Source: JAYFNU01 sp034933305 (GTDB lineage: Bacteria > Bacillota > Clostridia > Oscillospirales > Ruminococcaceae). From it: DNA of 64,000 nucleotides. This document shows positions 34,570-43,214 of this stretch, one piece after another (position 1 is the stretch's first letter; every line of letters starts with the position of its first letter). The stretch covers positions 1-64,000 of the forward strand of contig JAYFNU010000010.1 in the NCBI GenBank assembly GCA_034933305.1, given 5' to 3'. The notes below the pieces were generated by a model, which was not told the origin of the DNA, ran no database searches, and saw only the letters and a list, made by a program, of their open reading frames with translations. Made by a program: the position numbers and the translations under genes.

Positions 34570-37543
34570 CGCTAACCTCCAGTATCAGGAGCAGGCGGTT
34601 TCGGCGGTGGTTGATCTCTTTCGGGGACAGACGCCCAAGCAGGCCAACTTCACCGTTTCCGCCTATGCCGGGCAGGTGGGCATGGAGGACACCGACCACG
34701 GCATCGGCAACAAGCTGGAACTGACCGAGGACGAGCTCCTTGCTAACCTGCAGGCGGTGCAGCTCCGCAACGGCCTGCCTCAGACGAAAGCGCTCCGGCG
34801 CGGCGTTTACGACTTCGATGTGGAAATGGAGACCGGCACCGGCAAGACCTATGTCTATCTGCGCACGATTTTTGAGCTGAACAAGGCTTACGGCTTTTCC
34901 AAGTTTGTCATCGTGGTGCCCAGTCTCGCCATCAAGGAGGGCGTTTACAAATCCCTGCAAATCACGCAGGAGCATTTCAACAACCTTTATGACAACACGG
35001 TCTACGACTATTTCGTCTATGACAGCAACAAACTGGAGCAGGTGCGCTCTTTTGCCGTCAGCGACCATATTACCATCATGGTCATCAACATCGACGCCTT
35101 CCGCAAGAGCTTTGACGACCCCGACAAGGAGACCAAGGCCAACATCATCCACCGCCAGAACGACAAGCTCAACGGCATGCGCCCCATCGAACTGATCAAG
35201 GAGACCAACCCCTTTGTCATCGTGGACGAGCCTCAGTCCGTGGAGGGCAAGGGCGCAACGGCATCCAAAAAGGCCATGGCCTCGCTGAACGCCATGTGCA
35301 CGCTGCGCTACTCCGCCACCCATGTGGTCAAGCACAATCTCATTTACAAGCTGGATGCAGTGGATGCATTCGATATGGAGCTGGTCAAACAGATCGAGGT
35401 TGCCAGCTTTGAGAGCGTGGACTATCACAACAACGCCTATATGAAGCTGTTGAGCGTGGATAACAAAAAATCGCCCATCACGGCGAAGCTGGAGCTGGAC
35501 TGCGAGGTCGGCGGAGCGATCAAGCGTAAGGCGGTGACGGTGCGCCAGGGCGACGACCTGTCCGAAAAGAAGCTGGGCAACCGCGCCATCTATGAAGGCT
35601 ACATCATCGATGAAATCTACTGCGAGCAGGGCAACGAGTATGTCAGCTTCTCCACCAAGCCGGGTATTCTCCGCATCGGCGAGGCCGTGGGCGATATTGA
35701 CGACAGGGCCATCAAGGAGCAGCAGATCCGCAAGACCATTGAGGAGCACTTGAACAAGGAGTTGGCCCTCAATCACCGGGGCATCAAGGTTTTGAGCCTG
35801 TTCTTCATCGACAGGGTGGCCAACTACCGCTATTACGACGCGGACGGCGTGCGGCACAACGGTCCCTATGCCGAAATGTTCGAACGCAATTACAAAGAGC
35901 TGATCGCACGCCCCAAATACCGCACACTTTTCGAGGATATCGACGTGGATGTTCCGGTGGAACAGGTACACGCCGGGTATTTTTCCGGCGACAAAAAGGG
36001 CGGAAATTCCGACAAGGAATGGAAGGACACCAACGGCACCACGGCAGCGGACGAGTCCGCCTACAATCTGATCATGCGGGATAAGGAGGACTTGCTGTCC
36101 TTCAAGACCAAGCTGCGGTTCATCTTCTCCCACTCCGCCCTGCGGGAAGGCTGGGACAATCCCAACGTGTTCCAGATCTGCACGCTGAACGAAACCAAGA
36201 GCGAGGTAAAGAAGCGGCAGGAAATCGGCCGCGGCTTACGTCTTTGCGTCAACCAGAACGGCGAGCGCCAGCACGGCTTTGCCATCAATACGCTGACCGT
36301 CATGGCCAACGAGAGCTACGACAAATTTGCCGCCGCCCTGCAAAAAGAATACGAGGAAGACGAAGGCATCCGCTTTGGCATCCTCGAAAGCCACAGCTTT
36401 GCCAATATCCCGGTCAAGCAGGCCGACGGCGGCACGGCATATCTCGGCACGGAAAAATCCGAGTTGATTTACTCGGCCTTTAAGGCCAGCGGCTACATCG
36501 ACGAAAAGGACCGTGTCACCGATGCGCTGAAGACCGCGCTGAAAACCAACACGCTGGTCGTTCCGCAGCAGGTCGCAGAACACAAAGACGCCATTGCCGC
36601 TGTCTGCAAGAAGGCCAGCGGGAACCTGAACATCAAGCCCGCGGCGGATAAGCGCGTGGTATCCCTGAACAAGGAGCTGTTTCTGGGTGAGGACTTCCGG
36701 GTGCTCTGGGATAAGATCAAGTACAAAACGACCTACCGTGTAGACTTCAACACAGAAGCGCTGGTTGAAAAGTGCTGCGAGATGCTGCAGCAGGGGCTGA
36801 ATGTGAATGCGGCAAAACTGCTATACACCAAGGCAAAGGTGAACGTCTCCGAAGGCGGCGTGGATGCAGCGGAAACGCAGCGTCTCTCTGTATTGACCAG
36901 CACGGCCAGGGAGCAGCTGCCGGATATCGTTACCTATCTGCAGAACCGCACCAATCTGACCCGAAAAACCATCGTGGAGATTCTGATCAGGAGCAAGACG
37001 CTGGACGCCTTCAAGAAAAATCCCCAGACCTATATGGAAGATGCGGCAAAGATCATTTCCTCGGTGATGCGCCTGCTGATCGTGGACGGGATTAAGTACA
37101 CCAAATTGGGAGACACCGAATATTACGCGCAGGAGCTGTTTGATTCGGAAGAACTGACGGGTTATCTGGAGCGAAATATGATCGAGAGCCATCATTCGGT
37201 CTACAACTATGTCGTATACGACAGCGAGGTGGAACGCGGCTTTGCAGAGAGTTTTGAACACAACGAAAGCGTGAAGGTCTATGCGAAACTGCCGGACTGG
37301 TTCAAAATATCCACACCGCTCGGCAGTTATAACCCCGACTGGGCTGTGGTAATTGAGGACAACGGACAGAGCAAACTGTATTTCGTGGTTGAAACCAAGG
37401 GCAACATTTTGACCGACGCCCTCCGCCCGACAGAAAGTGCGAAAATCAAATGCGGTGAAAAGCATTTTGAAGCACTGGGCCAGGGCGCACAGTTTGTAAA
37501 AGCTGACAGCTATGAAAAATTCATTGCGGATTGCGCCTTATAA
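34553..37543 (+). CDS. Type III restriction enzyme Res subunit
   Basis: A 996-aa ATP-dependent helicase-endonuclease. The start has AGGAGG before ATG 34553. The N-terminal helicase core has Walker A METGTGKTYVYLRTIFEL, VDEPQSVEG (DEAD-box position, with DEPQ as usual in Res), SATHVVKHNLIYKLDAVDAFD, and the C-terminal helicase motif KKRQEIGRGLRLCVNQ. The terminal nuclease has YNPDWAVVIEDNGQSKLYFVVETKG, the PD-ExK centre. With Mod it cuts unmodified DNA at paired sites. Full length, no frame break. Confidence 0.93.
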   Translation: MKLQFDANLQYQEQAVSAVVDLFRGQTPKQANFTVSAYAGQVGMEDTDHGIGNKLELTEDELLANLQAVQLRNGLPQTKALRRGVYDFDVEMETGTGKTYVYLRTIFELNKAYGFSKFVIVVPSLAIKEGVYKSLQITQEHFNNLYDNTVYDYFVYDSNKLEQVRSFAVSDHITIMVINIDAFRKSFDDPDKETKANIIHRQNDKLNGMRPIELIKETNPFVIVDEPQSVEGKGATASKKAMASLNAMCTLRYSATHVVKHNLIYKLDAVDAFDMELVKQIEVASFESVDYHNNAYMKLLSVDNKKSPITAKLELDCEVGGAIKRKAVTVRQGDDLSEKKLGNRAIYEGYIIDEIYCEQGNEYVSFSTKPGILRIGEAVGDIDDRAIKEQQIRKTIEEHLNKELALNHRGIKVLSLFFIDRVANYRYYDADGVRHNGPYAEMFERNYKELIARPKYRTLFEDIDVDVPVEQVHAGYFSGDKKGGNSDKEWKDTNGTTAADESAYNLIMRDKEDLLSFKTKLRFIFSHSALREGWDNPNVFQICTLNETKSEVKKRQEIGRGLRLCVNQNGERQHGFAINTLTVMANESYDKFAAALQKEYEEDEGIRFGILESHSFANIPVKQADGGTAYLGTEKSELIYSAFKASGYIDEKDRVTDALKTALKTNTLVVPQQVAEHKDAIAAVCKKASGNLNIKPAADKRVVSLNKELFLGEDFRVLWDKIKYKTTYRVDFNTEALVEKCCEMLQQGLNVNAAKLLYTKAKVNVSEGGVDAAETQRLSVLTSTAREQLPDIVTYLQNRTNLTRKTIVEILIRSKTLDAFKKNPQTYMEDAAKIISSVMRLLIVDGIKYTKLGDTEYYAQELFDSEELTGYLERNMIESHHSVYNYVVYDSEVERGFAESFEHNESVKVYAKLPDWFKISTPLGSYNPDWAVVIEDNGQSKLYFVVETKGNILTDALRPTESAKIKCGEKHFEALGQGAQFVKADSYEKFIADCAL

Positions 37544-37620
37544 CGAAAAAAGCCATCATTGGTCTGCCATACAAATACGCGCAAGTGTATTGCAGAGTTG
37601 GAATGAAATGAGGGAAAGCT

Positions 37621-38529
37621 GTGCAGACGTTTGAAGCAAAAACTGTAACTGATATGCTCTCAATACTTGAAACGCTGCAATTTCAGTTTGGCTGCAGCCC
37701 CAAAGGCAGCGGCTTTTTGTTCCGAGGGAACCAAGATGTCTCATATAGCTTGCTTCCCGGAATCTATCGATGCTTCAGCGAGAAGCAACATGCACGTTTG
37801 ATAGATGGAAGTATCGAAGGCAAAGTATATCAGGCGAACGAAAACGAAATCCTTGCACATTTTAGAAAAGAAGCGGGAGGAATACTGAATTTTGTCGCCC
37901 AGTCTGATGATTTCACATGGCTACAGTATGCGCAGCACTATGGGGTTCCTACGCGCTTATTGGATTTTTCTGCGAATCCGCTCGTGGCACTTTATTTTTG
38001 CTGTCATGGAGAGAAACCATGCGATGGTGCTGTATGGGTTCTTAACAGCTATACATACCAAAGATGGATGTTTAAGGATGCGTTTTGTACGCTAAATGAG
38101 CCGGAGATAACGACCGATATGATACGGGACGACATCCTTCACAGCATGAAAGGTTATATCGATTACGGGGAAGAAACTGTCGAGATGCGGCGACCGCTGC
38201 TGTTCGTCCCTGCATATATTGACCAAAGGATGGCTGCGCAATCCAGTAGGTTCTTGCTTTGGGGCTCGGACCAAAGACCCCTTGAGGCCCAAATATCGTC
38301 AAATGAAGAAATGGTCTTATCCAACGATGGTAGTGCGTACAGAATTGCAGATGACACCAGATTCCTATGTAAAATAATTGTTCCAGATCTGTGTAAGCAC
38401 GACATACTAAGATCGTTGGAGATGATGGATATCAGCGAAAAGACTGTATTTCCGGGGCTTGATGGCATTGGAAGATATATAGAACAGTATTACCGGAACA
38501 ATCCGGATGATGCCTGCAGGTTCCTATAG
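37621..38529 (+). CDS. FRG-domain protein
   Basis: A 302-aa protein, GTG start at 37621 with GAGGGAA upstream. It carries the FRG motif in GFLFRGNQDVSYSLLPGIYRC, and the following FTWLQYAQHYGVPTRLLDFSANPLVALYFCC is typical of the domain. FRG proteins occur in defence islands, but the biochemical role is unsettled. Composition is AT-rich. It closes the defence block of the element, 78 bp after res. Confidence 0.88.
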   Translation: MQTFEAKTVTDMLSILETLQFQFGCSPKGSGFLFRGNQDVSYSLLPGIYRCFSEKQHARLIDGSIEGKVYQANENEILAHFRKEAGGILNFVAQSDDFTWLQYAQHYGVPTRLLDFSANPLVALYFCCHGEKPCDGAVWVLNSYTYQRWMFKDAFCTLNEPEITTDMIRDDILHSMKGYIDYGEETVEMRRPLLFVPAYIDQRMAAQSSRFLLWGSDQRPLEAQISSNEEMVLSNDGSAYRIADDTRFLCKIIVPDLCKHDILRSLEMMDISEKTVFPGLDGIGRYIEQYYRNNPDDACRFL

Positions 38530-38590
38530 AAACATATAGCTATTTTCCTTTTTCTGTGGTATTGTGTCTTGCTACAAGGAGGCGAGGCAC

Positions 38591-38908
38591 ATGGACGATA
38601 TTCTGACGGCGCTGTACGACAGCTTTTACATCCGGCCGGAGATGGCGGCGCTGAAGCAGTCGGTGGAAGCCAACCGGGCGCTGTTGCGGGACAAGCTCCC
38701 GGCGGAGCAGCGAAAGCTCGTGCTGCGGATCGTGGACGATCTCACGATGATGACCAGCGAGGAATCCCAGGACAGCTTTCTCTGCGGCTTCAAGCTGGCG
38801 TGGCAGATGGCAAACGAACTGAATCATTATGACGACAGGCGCTCAACGCCGGCAATACAGGCCGGGTTGAGCGCCTGTTCCATATCACGGGAGGCGGAGG
38901 AAAGATGA
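38591..38908 (+). CDS. DUF6809-like small protein
   Basis: A 105-aa helical protein (MDDILTALYDSFYIRPEMAALKQSVEANRALL ... QDSFLCGFKLAWQMANEL). The pattern resembles the DUF6809 group of conjugative and mobilizable elements in Clostridia. AAGGAGG lies before the ATG. It overlaps the following lipoprotein-like gene by 4 bp. Function unknown. Confidence 0.6.
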   Translation: MDDILTALYDSFYIRPEMAALKQSVEANRALLRDKLPAEQRKLVLRIVDDLTMMTSEESQDSFLCGFKLAWQMANELNHYDDRRSTPAIQAGLSACSISREAEER

Positions 38909-39357
38909 AAAAAGCGCTGGCGATCCTCGCTCTGATTGCCGCGTGTGGGGCGCTGTGCGCCCCTGTGTGGCCTCGGAGCGGTGCGGACGAAAAAGTACCC
39001 ACCCAAAGCACAATCGCAGAATCGTTCCACCCCACTGCCGCCGTATCAGAGACTTTGCCTCGCAAAGAAAACAAGAACACTGTGGACGGTCAGGATGAGG
39101 TTGCCTGCGCGGTCACAGAGCCGACGGCTACGGTAAAAGCGACTGCCCCGCAAGCGGTCGCCGCTGAACCGCCTCAAGAACTGCCGCCCACACCGCGGCC
39201 GACAGAAGCATCAGCTCCAATCAAACCTGCGGACACTACCGCACAATCAGGCGCATATGTTCCCGGCTTCGGCTTGGTGGAGAGCAGCGGTGAAAACACG
39301 GCCGTCCGCGACGAAGGCATCTACGAAAACGGGAACAAAATCGGCAGCATGGGTTAA
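38905..39357 (+). CDS. Secreted DUF6550-like protein
   Basis: A 150-aa protein with an N-terminal signal or membrane helix (KKALAILALIAACGALCAPV), a Pro/Thr/Ala-rich unstructured middle, and a C-terminal motif YVPGFGLVESSGENTAVRDEGIYENGNKIGSMG (PGFG...YENGNKIG) that is characteristic of DUF6550 proteins on Clostridia mobile elements. The start forms an ATGA overlap with the previous gene. Probably surface-exposed; role unknown. Confidence 0.65.
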   Translation: MKKALAILALIAACGALCAPVWPRSGADEKVPTQSTIAESFHPTAAVSETLPRKENKNTVDGQDEVACAVTEPTATVKATAPQAVAAEPPQELPPTPRPTEASAPIKPADTTAQSGAYVPGFGLVESSGENTAVRDEGIYENGNKIGSMG

Positions 39358-39362
39358 ACAAA

Positions 39363-39406
39363 AAAAGACGGGGACACCGCTCTGATGCGCGGCGTCCCCG
39401 TCTTTT
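39363..39406. terminator. Bidirectional terminator
   Basis: AAAAGACGGGGAC pairs with GTCCCCGTCTTTT. It lies between the rightward DUF6550-like gene and the leftward mobilization genes. Confidence 0.88.
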
Positions 39407-39443
39407 GCGTGCAAAAAAATAGGCCATTTATGCATGGGCAATT

Positions 39444-39881
39444 TTAGTCAATCGGCTCCGCGCTCAGCCAGCGGATGTAGCCGTTTTCTTTTTTGCGATA
39501 GGTACATCGCCAGCGGGAGCCGTCAAAGACCTCGTCGGCAAAGTTGATGTGCGTCTGCGCGGGCGAATAGCAAACGCCCCAGTCCTGCCGCCACACCTGC
39601 AGAACAATCTTTTGGCCGTCGTCCGTGTCGAAATGGCAAAGCAGCATGGGTTTGTTTTTGTGCCAGCAACGAAATGTCAGCGTGCCAGTAAACTCCCCCG
39701 ATTCCTCTGGATGGTGATAATCGTTCAAGGGAGCCATCTCCCGTATTGCCTGCACGCGAATGATCTGCGCGCGGCAGGGGCAGTCCTTCAGATAGTCCTC
39801 CAGCTCCCCGGCGCGAACCACATTGTATTCGGCCATCGCGAGCGACGGATTGCACGGCGCGGCGCTGTTTCTGTTTCTCAT
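39444..39881 (-). CDS. Small protein downstream of the relaxase
   Basis: A 145-aa protein from the ATG at 39881, chosen because AGGAGGGAG precedes it; an ATG at 39896 overlapping the relaxase stop is also possible. No family recognised. The sequence has a Cys pair (KDCPCRAQ) and a Trp/His-rich centre (TLTFRCWHKNKPMLLCHFDTDDGQKIVLQVWRQDWG). It is co-transcribed with the mob gene and may help mobilization. Confidence 0.65.
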   Translation of the reverse strand: MRNRNSAAPCNPSLAMAEYNVVRAGELEDYLKDCPCRAQIIRVQAIREMAPLNDYHHPEESGEFTGTLTFRCWHKNKPMLLCHFDTDDGQKIVLQVWRQDWGVCYSPAQTHINFADEVFDGSRWRCTYRKKENGYIRWLSAEPID

Positions 39882-39892
39882 TTTCTCCCTCC

Positions 39893-40873
39893 TCATTCCA
39901 TCCTCTGCATTTCTTCCTCGCCCGGCTGTTGCTGCTGCTCGAATCTCCGCCGCAGCTCCGCGAGCAGCTCGGGTGGGATGGAGTCGATGAATTCCTGATA
40001 CTCCTGCAGCTCATACGAGAGCGACTGATTCTCGCGCTCCTCCAGCTCCAGCTCCCACTGGATGCGCTCGTGCTCGCGCCGGTAGATGGCGTCGTTATCA
40101 CGGAGAATCTTCAGCTGCTCGTCGTAGGGGCGGAGCTTGGCCTCCAGAGCGTTGATCTGCGGATACCATTCCAGCAACCGCTGCAGCACCTTCTCCTTCT
40201 GGCGGTTGGCGTTAAAGGTGCCGATGCTCTCGATCTCCGCGCGGATGCCGGTCATTTCGTCGGTCAGGCGGTGCGCCTGCTTGTAGAGCCAGGTGGGGAT
40301 ATGCCTGCGCTTGGTCGCGGCGGCGGCCTGACCGCGCTCCAGCTCCGGAAACTCCGCCGCCATGTGATCGTGAAATTTGTCCTGCCACTCCACCAGCTTG
40401 TCGCGCCCGCCCATGACCTCCTTCGCGCACAGCCGGTGATCTCTGGTCAGCGGCACGAAGCAGACATGCATGTGCGGATTGTGCTCATCCATGTGCACGA
40501 CCGCCGAGAAAATGTTTTCCTCTCCCACCTCGCGCTTCAAAAACTCCAGCGCGTGCTCGAAGTAAAAACGCCGCCGCTCCTCGGACAGCCCCTCCAGAAA
40601 TTCCGGCGTGGCGGTGATGATGGTGTCGATGAACTTGACGCTGTCCTTGCGGAGCTTCATTTTGGGATTTTCCTTCTGCGCTTTCTCAATGCGGGTCTGG
40701 ATCTCGCCGTAGTATTTCAGGCGCGGCTGGATGAGGTGATAGTTGAGATGGGAGCGTTCGGGATCGACGTCCGGGTTGCTGGCGTAGCGCGTTTTCTTGC
40801 GCTCGTGGTGTTTCTCGATGGCGGTCGTGGGGCCGCCCTTCCGTTTCTCAAACCGCAAAATCGCGTAGGGCAT
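39893..40873 (-). CDS. MobV-family relaxase (plasmid recombination protein)
   Basis: A 326-aa Pre/Mob relaxase. The N-terminal MPYAILRFEKRKGG with KHHERKKTRYASNPDVDPERSHLNYHL and the metal motif AVVHMDEHNPHMHVCFVPLT (HxDExxPHxH) are diagnostic of MobV. The C-terminal 120 residues are a coiled-coil rich in Glu/Gln/Arg. It nicks the element's oriT just upstream (41071-41081) and leads the strand into a helper conjugation channel. AAAGGAG precedes the ATG. Confidence 0.93.
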   Translation of the reverse strand: MPYAILRFEKRKGGPTTAIEKHHERKKTRYASNPDVDPERSHLNYHLIQPRLKYYGEIQTRIEKAQKENPKMKLRKDSVKFIDTIITATPEFLEGLSEERRRFYFEHALEFLKREVGEENIFSAVVHMDEHNPHMHVCFVPLTRDHRLCAKEVMGGRDKLVEWQDKFHDHMAAEFPELERGQAAAATKRRHIPTWLYKQAHRLTDEMTGIRAEIESIGTFNANRQKEKVLQRLLEWYPQINALEAKLRPYDEQLKILRDNDAIYRREHERIQWELELEERENQSLSYELQEYQEFIDSIPPELLAELRRRFEQQQQPGEEEMQRME

Positions 40874-41371
40874 AATTCATAACTCCTTTCCGTTTCGCCG
40901 AAGCCGGGCAAGCACCGGCAGCTTTTTTCACATACCGCCCACCAAGCTGAAAACGCGCCCGCACCGCCTGCCCTGCGGGGCCGGCTGCGCGAACGCGTTT
41001 TCCCGCCCGTCAAAAAAGTCCGGCCCCGTCAAGGCGGGCCGGACTTTTTGCCGTGCGTTTGGCTGGCGGTATAACGCACTATACCTTGCCGCCGGTTTCC
41101 GGCGGCAAGGTGTGCGCCCGGGGACACCCCGGGACCCCGTCGGCGGCTTCGCGGCGTCCGATCCGCAGGCTGTACCTCCGCCTGCTCGGGCTCCGCTTCG
41201 CCGCAGTTTTTGCCGCCGTACCCACTTCTGTGCGTGCGTCCTCTCGCCGGCAAAAACACCGCCCACGGGGCGGGACGAGAGACGAAGGACGAGAGCGGGA
41301 ACGGCCTGCGGACATAAAAACAGCGCCCGCGATTTCTCGCAGACGCCGTTTCCCTGATTGGTTTTTGGAGT
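40874..41371. other. Non-coding mobilization region
   Basis: About 500 bp without a gene. It holds a 14-bp stem-loop (41013-41026/41036-41049, AAAAAGTCCGGCCC), the oriT nick-like sequence, a second 13-bp stem-loop (41083-41095/41099-41111, ACCTTGCCGCCGG) and a small CCCGGGG hairpin near 41117. The rest, to 41371, is GC-rich and shows nothing I can name. Confidence 0.7.
41061..41111 (-). other. oriT of MobV type
   Basis: On the minus strand 41081-41071 reads TAGTGCGTTAT. The MobM/pMV158 oriT nick region is TAGTGTG/TTAT, one base different, with cleavage between G and T. A perfect 13-bp hairpin flanks it on the side away from the relaxase gene, and the relaxase is encoded on the same strand about 200 bp downstream. 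Confidence 0.8.
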
Positions 41372-42694
41372 TCAGTCCTCCAGCAAAAAATCTGTCAGCA
41401 GCTTGATCTTGATGCCGTCCTGGGTCATCGGATTGTCGCAGCTCCCGGCAATAACGATTTTCTCGTAGTTATCCCGGATCATCCGCAGAGGCGCAAGCTC
41501 CCGCTCGCGGGTGGTCGGTTCATTCATGGATTCCGTGACCTGAATATATTTTTTCTCCTCCGCGTTGGTTGCGATGAAGTCGACCTCCTTGCTGCCGACC
41601 TTTCCGATGGACACATCGTAACCGCGCCGGAGCAATTCAAAATAGACAATGTTCTCTATTGCGTGGCCGGTATCCATATCACGGAAACCCAACAGATAAT
41701 TACGCAGACCGACATCCACGATATAATATTTGCCGAGGGTGCGGAGGTACTCTTTCCCCTTGATGTCGAAACGCTTGATCTCGTAGAACACATAAGATTC
41801 CAGCAGTGCTCCCACATAAGCCTGGATCGTTTGAACGGCCGGCTTTCCTCTCCGCCCGTCGTCATCCAGAAGTTTTTCGCTGACCAGCGTATTGCCGATG
41901 GAGGTAATGGACGTTGAGTTACCGATGTTGTCCGCCAGGAACATGATAATCTTTCGCAGCAACTCCGGGTCGGTCAACTGGCGCTGTCCTCTGCGCCGCT
42001 CGCGTTCGAGAATATCCCGCACGACCACGGTGGAGTAGACACCGTCCAGAAGCGTCAGCGCCTTGTCCGTATCCAGTCCCACATCGGCTATGCCCGGCAT
42101 CCCGCCGAATTTCATATAGGCCGTCAACATCTCCCGCACATCGAAAATTTCGCTGCGCGCATCCTTTATCCTTGTGTGTATATTTCCGGCGGGACCGCTC
42201 CGTTTCTCCACCGTATAACCGTGGAAATCCAAAAACTCGCGGAAAGACAGAGGCAGCATTTTGATCTCCACGCTCCGCCCGGCCAGATAGGTGGCGTACT
42301 CGGAGGAGAGCAGATATGCGTTGGAACCGGTCACATAAATATCGCAGTCGAAGTCCACCCGAAAGGAGTTGACCGCGTCCTGCCACCGCTCGATGCGCTG
42401 GATCTCGTCAAAAAACAGATAGGCGCGTTTGCCCTTGGGCAGGCGTTCCTTGACATACTGATACAGTGCCTCCGCCGTCATTCCGCGGTAATCCATGGAC
42501 TCAAAATTCATTTCGAGGATCTGGTCGTCCGTGATCCCGGCCTCGCGCAGATGACGGGCCATCAGCTTCATCAGGCTCGACTTCCCGCAGCGGCGGATAC
42601 CGGTGACGATCTTCACCGGTTCGGTGTCTTGAAACGCGATCAGGCGGTTCAGGTAAAGCGGTCGGTTTTTCAGTTCCGATCCGGTTTTCAGCAT
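41372..42694 (-). CDS. AAA ATPase with DUF4143 domain
   Basis: A 440-aa ATP-binding protein. Walker A is GIRRCGKSSLMKLMARHL, Walker B AYLFFDEIQRIERWQDAVN, and sensor VTGSNAYLLSSEYATYLAGRS. The C-terminal DUF4143 part ends in DVSIGKVGSKEVDFIATN, a PD-(D/E)xK-like nuclease signature (EVDF) typical of the family. Such ATPases are common near mobile-element ends; function is unclear. It has a promoter of its own at 42713-42741 and is the last gene before attR. Confidence 0.88.
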   Translation of the reverse strand: MLKTGSELKNRPLYLNRLIAFQDTEPVKIVTGIRRCGKSSLMKLMARHLREAGITDDQILEMNFESMDYRGMTAEALYQYVKERLPKGKRAYLFFDEIQRIERWQDAVNSFRVDFDCDIYVTGSNAYLLSSEYATYLAGRSVEIKMLPLSFREFLDFHGYTVEKRSGPAGNIHTRIKDARSEIFDVREMLTAYMKFGGMPGIADVGLDTDKALTLLDGVYSTVVVRDILERERRRGQRQLTDPELLRKIIMFLADNIGNSTSITSIGNTLVSEKLLDDDGRRGKPAVQTIQAYVGALLESYVFYEIKRFDIKGKEYLRTLGKYYIVDVGLRNYLLGFRDMDTGHAIENIVYFELLRRGYDVSIGKVGSKEVDFIATNAEEKKYIQVTESMNEPTTRERELAPLRMIRDNYEKIVIAGSCDNPMTQDGIKIKLLTDFLLED

Positions 42695-43010
42695 AAGATC
42701 ACCTCTGCCGCCATCATAACACAGCCTCGATAGAATTGCAAGTTTGTGTTATAAATGTTCAAAAACTTTCGTATTTACAAAATTTATAACATGATTCGAC
42801 TGCGACGCCAATCCGCCAATTTGCACTCCGCACGGCTCTCGCTCACAGCGCGCTCACACTTTGACGGCAAATCGTCTTTCGACGGCCATTTCCGCAAAGC
42901 CGCGAAATAACAGGGAAAAGCGCCGCAAACCCGCATGAAATCAGCGTTTCCGGCGTTTTCAAATGCTCACAGACGCCGCCGCAGGACAGCCGAGGCCGAA
43001 GGGTTCCAAC
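42695..43010. other. Right end of the element, non-coding
   Basis: No gene. It contains the DUF4143 gene promoter, an inverted repeat TGTTATAAA (42747-42755) / TTTATAACA (42783-42791), the direct repeat CAAACCCGCATG (42926-42937) also found inside the left end, and GCTCACAG (42965-42972), likewise present at 22030-22037. These are candidate recombinase arm or Xis sites. Confidence 0.55.
42713..42741 (-). promoter_or_regulatory. Promoter of the DUF4143 ATPase gene
   Basis: On the minus strand TTGCAA (42736-42741), 17 bp, TATGAT (42713-42718), shortly before the ATG at 42694. Confidence 0.7.
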
Positions 43011-43070
43011 GACTCGAAATCAGGTACGCCCCAACGGGCGCCGTGGGTTCGAATCCCACCTTCTCCGCCA
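43011..43070 (+). pseudogene. 3' half of disrupted tRNA-Ser(CGA), attR
   Basis: It begins with the core GACTCGAAATC (43011-43021), followed by the anticodon-stem strand AGG, variable arm, T-arm GTGGG-TTCGAAT-CCCAC and CTTCTCC-GCCA. The base-paired partner strands are in the 5' half at 21890-21931, 21 kb away. Upstream sequence (GGGTTCCAAC) does not rebuild a tRNA. Confidence 0.92.
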
Positions 43071-43073
43071 TTG

Positions 43074-43110
43074 AAAAGCCGGCGACCGCGCGGTCGCCGG
43101 CTTTTCTTTT
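43074..43110 (+). terminator. Original terminator of the tRNA-Ser gene
   Basis: AAAAGCCGGCGACCG pairs perfectly with CGGTCGCCGGCTTTT, followed by CTTTT, starting 4 bp after the CCA. Confidence 0.85.
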
Positions 43111-43214
43111 TTGCGGCGCGCCTGCGGCGGCGCTTTTTTTGCCTTGTTCCTTGATAATGCCGCGCCGATGTTGTACTTTAGTTGTATTATACAAATAAAA
43201 AGGAGGCCGCGCAT

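Larger units (their letters stand above)
21921..43021. mobile_element. 21-kb integrative mobilizable element in tRNA-Ser
   Basis: The element is bounded by 11-bp direct repeats in the two halves of a tRNA-Ser gene. It encodes a tyrosine integrase, excisionase-like proteins, a MobV relaxase and an oriT, but no type IV secretion genes, so it should need a helper for transfer. Cargo is mostly anti-phage: Mrr-like nuclease, extended type III restriction-modification, FRG protein. Inside each end lies the direct repeat CAAACCCGCATG (21961-21972 and 42926-42937, 18 of 19 bases including the following AATCAG), possibly integrase or Xis arm sites. Confidence 0.9.

Noticed and set aside
27419..37543. 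DISARM or BREX system
   Set aside because: DISARM requires DrmA/DrmB and BREX requires PglZ and BrxC-type ATPases, none of which is present; Mod and Res are type III.
40874..41371. Small genes within the GC-rich region between relaxase and ATPase genes
   Set aside because: Open frames overlap on both strands, have no ribosome sites and cover the hairpins and oriT.
21921..43021. Prophage
   Set aside because: There are no capsid, portal, terminase, tail or lysis genes; relaxase and oriT indicate a mobilizable element.
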